Of a DNA stretch of 64,000 nucleotides, positions 1 through 8,294 are shown in pieces. Position 1 is the stretch's first letter; the number at the start of each line of letters is the position of its first letter. The notes under the pieces were generated by a model. It saw only the letters and a program-made list of their open reading frames with translations, did no database searches and was not told where the DNA came from. Made by a program: the position numbers and the translations under genes. The stretch comes from Desulfococcus sp041737845 (GTDB taxonomy: Bacteria > Desulfobacterota > Desulfobacteria > Desulfobacterales > Desulfococcaceae), in NCBI RefSeq assembly GCF_041737845.1, contig NZ_JBGSQX010000037.1, positions 7,176 through 71,175 on the forward strand. The letters are read 5' to 3'.

Positions 1-461
1 TCTTTGCGGGTCCGGTTGGCCTCGTCGATGATGGCCGCGAGGGTGGTCGACTTGCCGCTTCCGGTGGGGCCGGTGACGAGGACGAGGCCCCGGGGCAGGT
101 TGGCCAGTTTGGCGATGACCGGCGGAAGCCCCAGCTTCTCGACGGTCAGGATCGTGCTGGGGATCTCGCGGAATACGGCCGCGCAGCCATTTTTCTGCAT
201 GAAAAAATTGGCGCGGTATCGCGCCAGGCCGGGGATTTCGTAACCGAAATCCACGTCGCCGGTCTCCTCGAAGACCTTGACCTTGTCCTCGGGCGTAATT
301 TCGTAGAGCATGGCCTTGAGTTCGTCGTTGTCGAGGATCTTGTACTTGACCCGTTCAATTTCGCCGCGAAGGCGGAGTGCCGGCGGCTGGCCCGATACCA
401 GATGGAGGTCCGAAGCCCCCTGGTCATTCATCAATTTAAAGAATGCATCGATTTTTGCCAT
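1..461 (-). CDS. pilT: Type IV pilus twitching ATPase PilT, N-terminal part (cut by window edge)
   Basis: The reverse strand encodes the N-terminal ~153 residues of a PilT-family retraction ATPase. It starts MAKIDAFFKLMNDQGASDLH, shows the typical N-terminal domain signature (ASDLH, 'GEIERV'), and runs into the Walker A segment TGPTGSGKST before leaving the window. PilT hydrolyses ATP at the inner-membrane base of type IV pili to drive pilus retraction and twitching. The start at 461 matches the usual short PilT N-terminus. The missing C-terminus prevents telling PilT from PilU. A YggT gene lies just upstream on the same strand, so co-transcription is possible. Confidence 0.9.
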   Translation of the reverse strand, partial: MAKIDAFFKLMNDQGASDLHLVSGQPPALRLRGEIERVKYKILDNDELKAMLYEITPEDKVKVFEETGDVDFGYEIPGLARYRANFFMQKNGCAAVFREIPSTILTVEKLGLPPVIAKLANLPRGLVLVTGPTGSGKSTTLAAIIDEANRTRK

Positions 462-514
462 GATATTCCTCTACCGGATGAATGGTTGCAAAGGCGTGGA
501 ACGGCATGTCGCGA

Positions 515-823
515 TCAGGGCCGCAGCATCGAATTCCCGAGCACATAAAGGCTGGTGACCACAAATTTCTGAAGAAAGATGATGATGAGGAAAATGATGA
601 TGGGGGAGAGGTCGATTCCGCCAACGGTGACGGGAAGCCGGTTTCGGATCTGGTGGAGCACCGGTTCCGTGAGGTTGTATATGATGCGGACGATCTGGTT
701 GTAGGGATCCGGATTGACCCAGGACAGGACCGCCCTTGCGATGACGATCCACATGTAGAAAACCAGGACGTAATCGATCACCGTTGAAAGCGCAATGATA
801 AAGTTTCCGATAATAATAGACAT
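515..823 (-). CDS. YggT family integral membrane protein
   Basis: A 102-residue protein starting MSIIIGNFIIALS with two hydrophobic segments (about residues 5-30 and 70-95) separated by a loop with the YggT hallmarks 'WVNPDPYNQIVRI' and 'EPVLHQIRNRLP'. YggT proteins are small membrane proteins of uncertain role, often near proC and division genes; some are linked to osmotic tolerance. An upstream in-frame start at 910 would add 29 non-hydrophobic residues; 823 is preferred because it gives the family length and has an AGGA at a workable distance. Here it faces away from proC rather than lying in its operon. Confidence 0.85.
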   Translation of the reverse strand: MSIIIGNFIIALSTVIDYVLVFYMWIVIARAVLSWVNPDPYNQIVRIIYNLTEPVLHQIRNRLPVTVGGIDLSPIIIFLIIIFLQKFVVTSLYVLGNSMLRP

Positions 824-1133
824 GTCCTTCAGATCCTTTGTTGTCTGGTAAGAATGTTCAGATTTGCCACATTGCAGGGGGTCTCCTTCTATGTTGGCGG
901 GAGCTCCCATTGCATGCGGGGTGTTCTGGTCATATTGTTAATACAATGCGTTAGCCTGTTTTGAAAACGGAATATCTCCGGAAATGCTGGGTGATTGTAG
1001 TATGGTTTCTGAAATTTAAAACTTTAAACCCATATAAGTCAAGTTATTTCCGTTAAAAGCGTTGACAGGATAACGGGATGAACGGTATTTCAAGGGCTGG
1101 CCTCGGGGCCTCAAGATCGAAACAGGAGAAATC
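824..1133. promoter_or_regulatory. Divergent intergenic region between yggT and proC
   Basis: This 310-base gap has no credible gene. Towards proC there is a TTGACA box at 1062-1067 with a weak TATTTC 18 bases further on (1086-1091), and an AGGAG just upstream of the proC ATG. The stretch 1010-1050 is AT-rich compared with the flanks. No operator palindrome was recognised. Confidence 0.4.
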
Positions 1134-1985
1134 ATGACCAATCAGCATCGAAGCATCGGTTTTATGGGCGGGGGGAACATGGGGGAGGCGATCGTCGGCG
1201 CCCTGCTCAACTCCCGGATATTTCCCAAAGAAAATATCGTGGTCAGCGACGCCAGCGAGGAGCGTCTGAGATATATGTCGGAGGTCTACGGGGTCACCCT
1301 CGCCGGCGACAACGCCCGGCTGTTTGCCGAATGCGATATCGTCGTTCTGGCCGTCAAACCCCAGCAACTGACGGGCGTGCTCGGGGAGATCGCCCAAAGC
1401 GCAGGCTATGGCGCGGGCGGACGGACCCTGGTGATTTCCATTGCCGCCGGTTTCCCGATCCGGAAGATCGAGGCCCTGCTCTACGGCCCCCTGACGGAAG
1501 TCAGGGCCCGCGAGATGCCCATCATCCGGGTGATGCCCAATACGCCGGCCCTCGTTCTGGCGGGGATGTCGGGGATGAGCCCCAATCGGTATGCCGTGGA
1601 AGAGGATATCGAAGCGGCCATGGAAATCCTGGGTGCCATGGGCCGGGTCATCGTTTTCGGGGAGGAAAAGCTGGATGCGGTCACCGCCCTTTCCGGTTCC
1701 GGTCCGGCCTATGTCTTCTATTTGATCGAGGCCATGACCCAGGCGGGCATCGAAGCCGGCCTTGACCCTTCGGATGCCGCCGCGCTGACCCTGCAGACCC
1801 TGGAAGGGGCGGTGAAGCTGATCCTCGCAAAACAGGAAGCCCCCGAAAGCCTGCGGAAGAAGGTGACGTCTCCGGGCGGAACGACCGAGGCCGCCGTCCA
1901 GGTGCTGGAAAAAAATAACGTCCGCCGCAACATCATTGAAGCAATCCTCGCCGCAGCCCGTCGGGCGGAAGAACTCAGCCGATAA
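1134..1985 (+). CDS. proC: Pyrroline-5-carboxylate reductase
   Basis: This 283-residue protein catalyses the last step of proline synthesis, NAD(P)H-dependent reduction of 1-pyrroline-5-carboxylate, in the cytoplasm. The N-terminal Rossmann motif is FMGGGNMGEAI (residues 10-20), followed by VLAVKPQ (about 72-78) and IRVMPNTPA (about 130-138). The C-terminal dimerisation domain carries the family signatures ALSGSGPAYVF (about 185-195) and VTSPGGTTEAA (about 245-255). Length is typical. The ATG at 1134 is preceded by AGGAG. It is followed after 13 bases by dsbD, so the two may be co-transcribed. Confidence 0.97.
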   Translation: MTNQHRSIGFMGGGNMGEAIVGALLNSRIFPKENIVVSDASEERLRYMSEVYGVTLAGDNARLFAECDIVVLAVKPQQLTGVLGEIAQSAGYGAGGRTLVISIAAGFPIRKIEALLYGPLTEVRAREMPIIRVMPNTPALVLAGMSGMSPNRYAVEEDIEAAMEILGAMGRVIVFGEEKLDAVTALSGSGPAYVFYLIEAMTQAGIEAGLDPSDAAALTLQTLEGAVKLILAKQEAPESLRKKVTSPGGTTEAAVQVLEKNNVRRNIIEAILAAARRAEELSR

Positions 1986-1998
1986 TCCTGAAAGGTCG

Positions 1999-3834
1999 AT
2001 GTTGATAAAGAAGAGCATACCCCTCGTCCTCGGCGTCGTTCTGTTTCTGGCATCGCCCGGGATTTCAGCCCAAAGCGGCGGGTTTTTGATCGATGCGTCC
2101 CCCCAGAGCACCGCGGAACCGGACCCGTTCGACTTCCGTGCCGAGGCGGTCCCCCCCGTGATGGCTTCGGGAGAGGACGGCGCCATTGTGGTCGCTGTCA
2201 GGATTGCATCCGGACACAAGCTCTACGCATCCAAAATGGTGATTGAAGCCGGCGATGCGCCCGGCATCGTTCACGGGGAGCCTATCCCCCCCGAGAGCAT
2301 CGAAAAGCCGCAGCCGGACGGAAAAACGGCGCGTTTTTATGTGGGCGACGTATCGTTTCGCATGCCGGTTTCCATTGATCCGTCGGCTGCTGCAGGCCCC
2401 GTCGCCGTACCGCTGACGGTCCGCTATCAGGGGTGCTCGGACACCCGCTGTTTCCTTCCCCAGCAGAAGCATCTGGAAGTGACCCTCAAGATTGACGCCG
2501 CCCCGGCTGCCGGCGCCCCTCCGGTTCAGCCCGCGCTCTCCGGGGAAGCCTCCGGCGGGGCGGAAGGGGATAACCCCTACGAAAGAACGGCACGTCGATT
2601 CGGGCTTGCGGGCGTTTTGGCCGCGGCCTTTGTCTGGGGCCTTCTGGCGAGCCTGACGCCCTGCGTGTACCCGATGATTCCCATCACCATGAGCGTTATC
2701 GGCGCCGTCAGCACGGGCAGTCTTTCCCGTGGGTTCGGCCTGTCCTTGCTCTATGTGCTGGGCATGTCCCTGGTGTATGCCGCCTTGGGGGTCGCTGCCG
2801 CCTGGTCGGGCGGCCTGTTCGGGGCCCTGAGCGATCATCCGGCGGTGCGCATCGGGGTGGCTGCTGTGTTTGTGATTCTCGCCCTGAGCCTGTTCGATCT
2901 GTTTCACCTGCGGATGCCCTCCCGGGTGGCCTCCCGGTTGGGGGCGAAATTCGGCGGGGGGGGGATCGGCGTGTTTTTCACCGGTGCTGCCGCGGGCGCC
3001 GTGGTCGGGCCATGCGTGGGGCCCCTTCTGGTGGCGCTTCTGGTGTATATCGCGACCCTGGGCGACAAACTGCAGGGGTTTCTGATCATGTGGAGTTTTG
3101 CCCTGGGAATGGGGACGCTGTTTCTCGTGATCGGCACCTTTTCCGGCGCCGTCGCCCTGCTCCCGAAATCCGGCCCCTGGATGGAAAGACTGAAGCAGTC
3201 CTTCGGCATTTTCATGCTGGGTGCGGCGCTCTATTATGTCGCGCCCCTCCTGCCCGAGAGGATCGTCCTGCTCGCCACCGGCGCTTGTCTGATCGGCACG
3301 GGCACATTCCTGGGTGCGCTGGATTCCCTTTCCCCGGAATCCGGGGGATACGCGCGGTTGAAAAAGTCACTGGGCATTCTGTGCCTGACCATAGGCGTTG
3401 TCTACGCCGCCCGCTTCGCAATAACCGGGATTGAGTTCTCTTCGACGCCCCGGGGACCCGATCGGGCGGGGATATCCTGGTTCAAAGACGAAGCTGAAGC
3501 CATGGCGGAGGCCGGCCGGACCCACAGGCCCGTCATGATCGATTTCTATGCGGACTGGTGCGCCGCATGCGTAAATCTGGACGAGCAGACCTTCTCCGAT
3601 CCGAAGGTCGTCGCCGCGGCCGGGGGGTTCGTGGCCCTGAAGGTGGACAGTTCCAATGCCGGGGAGCCAGGGGCTGCCTCGCTGCGGAAAAAGTACGGGA
3701 TCGTGGGCCTGCCGACCATCCTTTTCGCGGACCCCGGGGGGCGGGTGATCCCTGATGAGACGATTACTGAATTTGTTCCCCCGGGGCATCTATTGGCCCG
3801 GATGGAAAGGGTTGCGACAGCCGTCTCCGAGTGA
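1999..3834 (+). CDS. dsbD: Thiol:disulfide interchange protein DsbD
   Basis: A 611-residue inner-membrane protein that passes electrons from cytoplasmic thioredoxin to periplasmic thiol proteins. The layout is canonical: a signal peptide (LIKKSIPLVLGVVLF), a periplasmic alpha domain with cysteines in YQGCSDTRCFLPQ (about residue 135), a multi-helix membrane domain with the reactive cysteines in TPCVYPMIP and VGPCVGP, and a C-terminal thioredoxin domain with YADWCAACVNL. The start at 1999 (MLIKK) is preferred over an in-frame ATG at 1936, which lies inside proC and would precede the signal peptide with a charged tail. The next gene is another thioredoxin-fold protein. Confidence 0.95.
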   Translation: MLIKKSIPLVLGVVLFLASPGISAQSGGFLIDASPQSTAEPDPFDFRAEAVPPVMASGEDGAIVVAVRIASGHKLYASKMVIEAGDAPGIVHGEPIPPESIEKPQPDGKTARFYVGDVSFRMPVSIDPSAAAGPVAVPLTVRYQGCSDTRCFLPQQKHLEVTLKIDAAPAAGAPPVQPALSGEASGGAEGDNPYERTARRFGLAGVLAAAFVWGLLASLTPCVYPMIPITMSVIGAVSTGSLSRGFGLSLLYVLGMSLVYAALGVAAAWSGGLFGALSDHPAVRIGVAAVFVILALSLFDLFHLRMPSRVASRLGAKFGGGGIGVFFTGAAAGAVVGPCVGPLLVALLVYIATLGDKLQGFLIMWSFALGMGTLFLVIGTFSGAVALLPKSGPWMERLKQSFGIFMLGAALYYVAPLLPERIVLLATGACLIGTGTFLGALDSLSPESGGYARLKKSLGILCLTIGVVYAARFAITGIEFSSTPRGPDRAGISWFKDEAEAMAEAGRTHRPVMIDFYADWCAACVNLDEQTFSDPKVVAAAGGFVALKVDSSNAGEPGAASLRKKYGIVGLPTILFADPGGRVIPDETITEFVPPGHLLARMERVATAVSE

Positions 3835-3919
3835 CCGGAGGCCCTTGATCGCTCCCGGATCCGGAATGTATGCCGCCCGCAGGCATTGCCTGTCAGACAT
3901 GTGTCAGGAGGAGAAAAGA

Positions 3920-4429
3920 TTGAAATCTGCTTTCAAGTCGATCGGAATCGGGGTGCTGCTGTGCTGTCTTGCGTTTCTTGCGGCGCCTTCGGTTGGAACG
4001 TCCCGGGAAAAGGGTACCGCCCCCCAGGGCGGGAAGGGCACCGCCGAATCCAAGATTCGCTGGTACGGCTATGAAGAGGGGATTCGCCGCGGAAAGCAGG
4101 AAGGAAAGAAAATCTTCCTGAATTTCTTTGCGGACTGGTGCCACTATTGCCAGGTGATGGAAGAGAAAACCTTCCGGGACAGCGCGGTGGCGGCATACCT
4201 GAATGACCACTACATTCCTATCCAGGTTGACTCCGACAGGCAGCAGAACATCGCAAGGGAATACAGCGTCCAGGGGCTGCCCACAAGCTTTTTCATCGCG
4301 GAAGACGGGGCGAATATCGGATCCCAGCCCGGCTACATACCGCCGGATCTCATGCTTCCCCTCCTGAAATACATCCACACCGACAGTTTCAAAAAAATGG
4401 ATTTCAAGAAATTTCAGGAAGGGAAATAG
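3920..4429 (+). CDS. Exported thioredoxin-fold protein
   Basis: A 169-residue protein with an N-terminal hydrophobic export segment (about residues 5-25) and a thioredoxin-like domain with the redox motif FADWCHYCQVMEEKTF, a 'VQGLPTSFFI' segment with the usual cis-proline, and a short C-terminal tail. The start is chosen as TTG at 3920 because AGGAGGAG (3906-3913) sits six bases upstream and the signal peptide then begins at once; the frame is open further upstream without such a site. Lying directly after dsbD, it is a plausible periplasmic partner reduced by DsbD. The WCHYC motif resembles SoxW/thioredoxin-like disulfide reductases; the substrate is unknown. Confidence 0.85.
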   Translation: MKSAFKSIGIGVLLCCLAFLAAPSVGTSREKGTAPQGGKGTAESKIRWYGYEEGIRRGKQEGKKIFLNFFADWCHYCQVMEEKTFRDSAVAAYLNDHYIPIQVDSDRQQNIAREYSVQGLPTSFFIAEDGANIGSQPGYIPPDLMLPLLKYIHTDSFKKMDFKKFQEGK

Positions 4430-4459
4430 CGTCCGAATCTTCGGCCGAAGGCCCTCCGG

Positions 4460-4756
4460 TCATCGCCTTCCGATGGAGATGTAATCCGACTGCCCCTGCC
4501 TTTTTTTCCGGCGGTGGGCATACCTGCGGAACAGCCGGATGGTGATGGACAGGACAGCAGCGAAGCTGAGCGCCATCAGAGTGACCGGGAACCATACATA
4601 TCGATGGAATTCCGGGGTTTCCCGGACCACGGACAGGCCGAAAACGCCCAGCACAAAGACCGATTCCATCAGGATGACCGTGACCAGGCAGGCGGCTTCC
4701 GAATCGTACCAGGGAACGATGGCCTTTCGGAACAGGGGATTTTCATCGATATGCAT
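4460..4756 (-). CDS. Small conserved membrane protein, two transmembrane helices
   Basis: A 98-residue protein with two hydrophobic segments (about residues 22-42 and 54-75) and a basic C-terminus (RLFRRYAHRRKKRQ). I do not recognise a named family. It lies six bases downstream of a LEA14-like lipoprotein gene on the same strand, so the two are probably co-transcribed. Sequence character and spacing support a real gene; function is unknown. Confidence 0.7.
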   Translation of the reverse strand: MHIDENPLFRKAIVPWYDSEAACLVTVILMESVFVLGVFGLSVVRETPEFHRYVWFPVTLMALSFAAVLSITIRLFRRYAHRRKKRQGQSDYISIGRR

Positions 4757-4762
4757 GGCGGG

Positions 4763-5620
4763 TCATCCACCGTGATTCGGGATGTCGCCTATGGGAACCC
4801 TGCCGGTGAAGGTGAACGGAAAGTTCCGCCGCCCCCGGCCTGGAACCGCATAACGGATCGCTCCGGACAGTTTACAGTCGATCACGGACTTTTTAAGGGC
4901 CGCCGAAATCGCGCCGCCGGCGCGGACCCCTCCGGCCTCGAAGGGGATGGTCATCCGTTTCTGCCCGAGGGCGTCAACGGCGTCGATCGGCGTCAGCCAT
5001 CCTTTGCCCAGGGTCGTGTCCGCCAGGATCGTCGTGTATTCCAGAAAGCCCTGCGGTGTCGGAAACGGGTTGGGATTATTCAGGATGAGGGTGATGGAGA
5101 GGCGCAAATGGCCCGGGGATCGGTCTTTGATCTTGACCGATTCCACCGTGACCGAGGGAATGCGGGGAATTTCCAGCTCTCCCGAGATGTCGTAGGGAAT
5201 GAAAAATGGGCCGACCGCCATCTCGCCGATCAGGTCGAAGCGCGCATGAGGGGTTTTTTGGAGCGCATCCGCGGTGTCAAACACATCCATGAAATTGAGC
5301 GGCAGGGTCAGTTCGACGGTTTCCGACGTGGCCGGGCGGATGAGGATGCCCTGGTCGGAGATCCCCGTGATGAATTTCTGGTCGAGGATGGTCAGGTTGA
5401 AGGTCATGTTTTTTACCGAAAGCCCGAGGGGATTGGGATTGTCGACCTGGAAACGGAAAACGGGTTCGGCCTCGAAAAAAGAGGTGAATTTCTGCTCTTT
5501 TCCCTGGAACGTGACCTCGGGCCTATCCAGGAGCTGCTGATAGGGGCGCTGTTGGAAGGCTGTTTGGCATCCCATGAAGACCAGGATGACCAGGGCTGAT
5601 ACCGCTGGCTTTCGAAGCAT
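4763..5620 (-). CDS. LEA14-like (WHy domain) lipoprotein
   Basis: A 285-residue predicted lipoprotein: a hydrophobic N-terminus followed by the lipobox FMGC, then two WHy/LEA14-type domains. Each is recognisable by an NPNP motif (VDNPNPLGLSVKN near residue 60, and LNNPNPFPTPQG near 180). Family members are beta-sandwich proteins linked to desiccation and stress or to envelope lipid transport; the role here is unknown. The start at 5620 places the lipobox properly; an upstream in-frame ATG at 5680 would bury the signal peptide. A second single-domain LEA14 lipoprotein lies at 24031-24648. Confidence 0.85.
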   Translation of the reverse strand: MLRKPAVSALVILVFMGCQTAFQQRPYQQLLDRPEVTFQGKEQKFTSFFEAEPVFRFQVDNPNPLGLSVKNMTFNLTILDQKFITGISDQGILIRPATSETVELTLPLNFMDVFDTADALQKTPHARFDLIGEMAVGPFFIPYDISGELEIPRIPSVTVESVKIKDRSPGHLRLSITLILNNPNPFPTPQGFLEYTTILADTTLGKGWLTPIDAVDALGQKRMTIPFEAGGVRAGGAISAALKKSVIDCKLSGAIRYAVPGRGRRNFPFTFTGRVPIGDIPNHGG

Positions 5621-5734
5621 GATCGATTCTCCGTCGGTGTAACCGGGGTGGTGCGCGGAGGACTGCGCTGATCTTTCCATATATCAAACCGGCTGAAATT
5701 TAAAGCCCGAATACCGGCCGCCGGGGCGGCACGG

Positions 5735-5754
5735 CCCGGGGTTCTTTCCCCGGG
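5735..5754. terminator. GC-rich hairpin in the yggT-distal intergenic stretch
   Basis: CCCGGGG (5735-5741) and CCCCGGG (5748-5754) form a perfect 7-bp stem with a 6-base loop, between the StiP-like gene end (5809) and the LEA14 lipoprotein start. There is no clear U-run on either strand, so it may be a factor-assisted terminator for the StiP operon or simply a structured spacer. Confidence 0.35.
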
Positions 5755-5808
5755 GGAGGATTGAGGACGATTTTCCAGGGGGCTTGCGGCCGGTTGCAGC
5801 GGTTCCCC

Positions 5809-6813
5809 TCAAGCCCCTGTCGATTTCAGTGTGCAGGCCACCCTGGTGCCAAGGTCGGCGATGCGGCCCACCCCATATTGGACAGGAACCTTTCGCCGCT
5901 CAGCCAGATCGGGGAGGAGCGGGTAAAGCCGTTTGGCCACGTCGGCCGGATCCAGAAAAAGCAGACGCTCGGGTGCGGCATTGATAAGTGCCCGGCAGAC
6001 CTCGTTGGCGTGGATCCTGAGCGAAGTTTCCCGGAAGAAACGGCGGGGGCGGGGCCTCCTGACGCCGCCTGTTGAACCCATGCCGGGCCAGAGGTCCTGC
6101 CAGGCCTTGACCAGGGCGCCCCGGCAGTAACGCCCGGGAAAGCGATAGGCTCCGAAGAGGCGGGTCCGGTCCACGAAGAAGGTTCGGGAGAACCCCAGCG
6201 TAGCCACGCCCGTGAAACAGGCCGTGGGGCAGAAGAGGTCTTCGCGCGTGCCCGAAAAATCAGCCCATCCCCACGGGTCGATGAGAACGGCCAGGGGGCC
6301 CATGCCCAGACCGGAAATGGCGCGGGCGACGCCTCCCCGACCGGTCCAGCCGTCCACGAAGACGATCTTCCGTTTCGGATGGCGCCGCCGGAGCGCGTCG
6401 AGGGCGGCGCCGTCGATCCCCAGCCCCACAAAAAGGGAGAGGGCGGCGGCCTTCGCCCCCGGAAAGAAGCGGCACAGCCAGTCGGCGACGGGGACGCCGG
6501 CCCTCAGGATGGCCGCAAAGACCAGATGGTCGCCTTGGGGCTCCCACCTTGAAACGGCCTCCGCCAGACACCTGCCCGCTTCCTGAATTTTTTCATCGTC
6601 CAGGTGGGCCGCAACACGTTTCCAGAAGGCGTCCGAAAGCCGGGGCTCGGGAGACGGCACGGTCCAGAAGGTGTTGTCGCCGGTGTAGGCACGATCGAGG
6701 GGCCTGAAGTGTTCGTGGTCTTCGAACGGATCGATCTCCCCGAGGAATTGGGCGTAAATCTTCTGCCCCCACAGATCGGGCGGTGCATCCGGAACGGTTT
6801 TACTCATCGGCAT
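5809..6813 (-). CDS. StiP/PELOTA-type protein of tellurium-associated biosynthesis modules
   Basis: This 334-residue protein resembles the StiP family (Pfam StiP, earlier called PRTase_1, with a C-terminal PELOTA-like domain). Seen directly are an N-terminal 'YTGDNTFWTVPSP' region, the segment 'VFAAILRAGVPVADWL' typical of the family core, 'VFVDGWTGRGGVARAI' resembling a PRPP-binding loop, and the C-terminal 'VQYGVGRIADLGTRVACTL' that fits the PELOTA-like end. Comparative genomics places such genes with PRTase-TRSP, ATP-grasp and HAD genes in ter-linked modules predicted to make a nucleoside-like compound. Here only the PRTase-TRSP partner is next door (15 bases upstream). No ter gene is in the window. 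The biochemical activity is unproven. Confidence 0.75.
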   Translation of the reverse strand: MPMSKTVPDAPPDLWGQKIYAQFLGEIDPFEDHEHFRPLDRAYTGDNTFWTVPSPEPRLSDAFWKRVAAHLDDEKIQEAGRCLAEAVSRWEPQGDHLVFAAILRAGVPVADWLCRFFPGAKAAALSLFVGLGIDGAALDALRRRHPKRKIVFVDGWTGRGGVARAISGLGMGPLAVLIDPWGWADFSGTREDLFCPTACFTGVATLGFSRTFFVDRTRLFGAYRFPGRYCRGALVKAWQDLWPGMGSTGGVRRPRPRRFFRETSLRIHANEVCRALINAAPERLLFLDPADVAKRLYPLLPDLAERRKVPVQYGVGRIADLGTRVACTLKSTGA

Positions 6814-6828
6814 GGCTTTTTCCGGCGA

Positions 6829-7926
6829 TCAGGCCAAGTCCAGGCGACGGGTCTGAAAGCCGATGGCGTTCAGGTGGGTTTGGGCAGCCATGGCCACGGC
6901 GTCGTCCATGGGGTCGTTCAGGATGTAAAGCGGCGGACGGAGGTTATGGAGGTTGTAGAGATAATAGTCATCCCCGATATCGAGGCGGTTCTGGATATTG
7001 ACATCGTCGATTTCCCAAGGGCTCAGGGTGATATGGTGAAGCTGAAGTTTCGGATTGATCTGGATCATTCGCATGCCGAGGTCGACGGCCTCCCCGACGG
7101 CAAGGAGGGATCCGTCCAGGCCCGCGGGCAGGCGCATGTCGCTATGCATCTGCCGCCTGAGCGCCGGACGGCGATCGGGAAAATGCCAGTCTGAATCGAT
7201 GGCCGGGGCGGAGCCCTTGGACCGGGCCCGGGGCGCCGGATCGGTCGTGAGCCGGAAATTTTCCCGGACGGCTGTCAGATCGGCAGGCGGGTTCGGAAAC
7301 AGGGTATGGACGCTGAAGGCGATGCCGTTCTCCGAAAGAATCGATCGGAACTGCCGCTTCATCTCCGGGGTTTGTGCGTTGGCAAAGGTGACATACCGGA
7401 CGCGCCGCTGATCCAGCCGCCGGCAGAGATCGAGGGAGAGCGCGAGGAGAGTCTGCCCCGTGGTGATCTCGTCCTCAACGAACCAGAGTTCCGTGGGCCG
7501 GGTTTCCGGGTCGGGAAGGCTGTGGTCCGGCGCGTGGGAATGGCCTTCGGAAAAGCGGATGCCTGAAGAGGGCCTCCGGGTGGAGCAGATCCATCCCGCG
7601 GCAGGGCAGGATTCGCGCACGATCTGGTGGAAGAGGGCGGAGGGGATGATGCCCGATTCCGCAAGGCCGATGATCAGGGGGGCGCGGGTCAACGGGCGGA
7701 CCCGGCAGGCGGTTTGAAATACCTTTTTAAGACCGGATTTCCAGAAGCTCAGGGTTGCAGTGCTGGTCCCCGCGACCTTCCCGAGGCAGGAGAAGGTCAT
7801 GGCGCTTCTGCGCCGCGCATTGTTTCTGCGTCTCAGGTGGTAAATGGGTCTGACGGCAGGCAGACTGTCCGGAGAGCTCCCGGGGTCAACCCGCTTTTTT
7901 GTTTTGAAATTGATCCTCATCGCCAT
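6829..7926 (-). CDS. Phosphoribosyltransferase with C-terminal TRSP domain
   Basis: A 365-residue protein. The N-terminal half is a type I phosphoribosyltransferase with the PRPP loop WFVEDEITTGQTLL (about residues 160-175) and the segment 'PLIIGLAESGIIPSALF' before it. The C-terminal part (about 240-365) matches the TRSP domain by 'HHITLSPWEIDD' and 'DDYYLYNLHNLRPP'; the name-giving T-R-S-P reads T-L-S-P here, a change worth noting. The start at 7926 has AGGA nine bases upstream; the open frame reaches 8211 without such support. It is the first gene of a two-gene operon with the StiP-like protein. Predicted role: nucleobase ribosylation in a specialised metabolite pathway. Confidence 0.78.
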   Translation of the reverse strand: MAMRINFKTKKRVDPGSSPDSLPAVRPIYHLRRRNNARRRSAMTFSCLGKVAGTSTATLSFWKSGLKKVFQTACRVRPLTRAPLIIGLAESGIIPSALFHQIVRESCPAAGWICSTRRPSSGIRFSEGHSHAPDHSLPDPETRPTELWFVEDEITTGQTLLALSLDLCRRLDQRRVRYVTFANAQTPEMKRQFRSILSENGIAFSVHTLFPNPPADLTAVRENFRLTTDPAPRARSKGSAPAIDSDWHFPDRRPALRRQMHSDMRLPAGLDGSLLAVGEAVDLGMRMIQINPKLQLHHITLSPWEIDDVNIQNRLDIGDDYYLYNLHNLRPPLYILNDPMDDAVAMAAQTHLNAIGFQTRRLDLA

Positions 7927-8294
7927 TTCGTATGTCCTGAAAGATAAAAAATGACCGAAAACGCTGTCTGAGGGGCCGCAGGAGCGATTCCCCGACCGCC
8001 GCTTGCGCGCCCCGGTTCTCGACCGATGCCGCTCTGTATATATCAAATGGAATGCGGAATCAAGAACACGCCTGCCGATTTTGATGGATTGGCCTGGAAT
8101 CCCGGCGGCTATCCGGGGGAGAAGGGCGTGCCGGGGTCCGGCCTGCCTCCTCCGTACGTCCGGTTCCCCCGCCGCGTTGCGATTCTTGCTTTTTTCCCGC
8201 GACGGTTGCATGGTAATGGATGAAACAGCAAGATACGCCGGTCATGGGGCCGCTGGAGCCCCCGCATCCTGAAAACCCCTTGAAAGGATTGGCC
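7927..8294. promoter_or_regulatory. Divergent gap between PRTase-TRSP and yihY-like gene
   Basis: About 370 bases without a convincing gene. Short open frames here have no ribosome site and poor composition. A TATATA at 8036-8041 could be a -10 element but no good -35 partner was seen. The AAAGGA at 8283-8288 is the ribosome site used to choose the downstream start. Confidence 0.3.

Noticed and set aside
5735..5754. GC-rich hairpin as a classical intrinsic terminator
   Set aside because: No U-run on either strand; kept only as a low-confidence structural feature.
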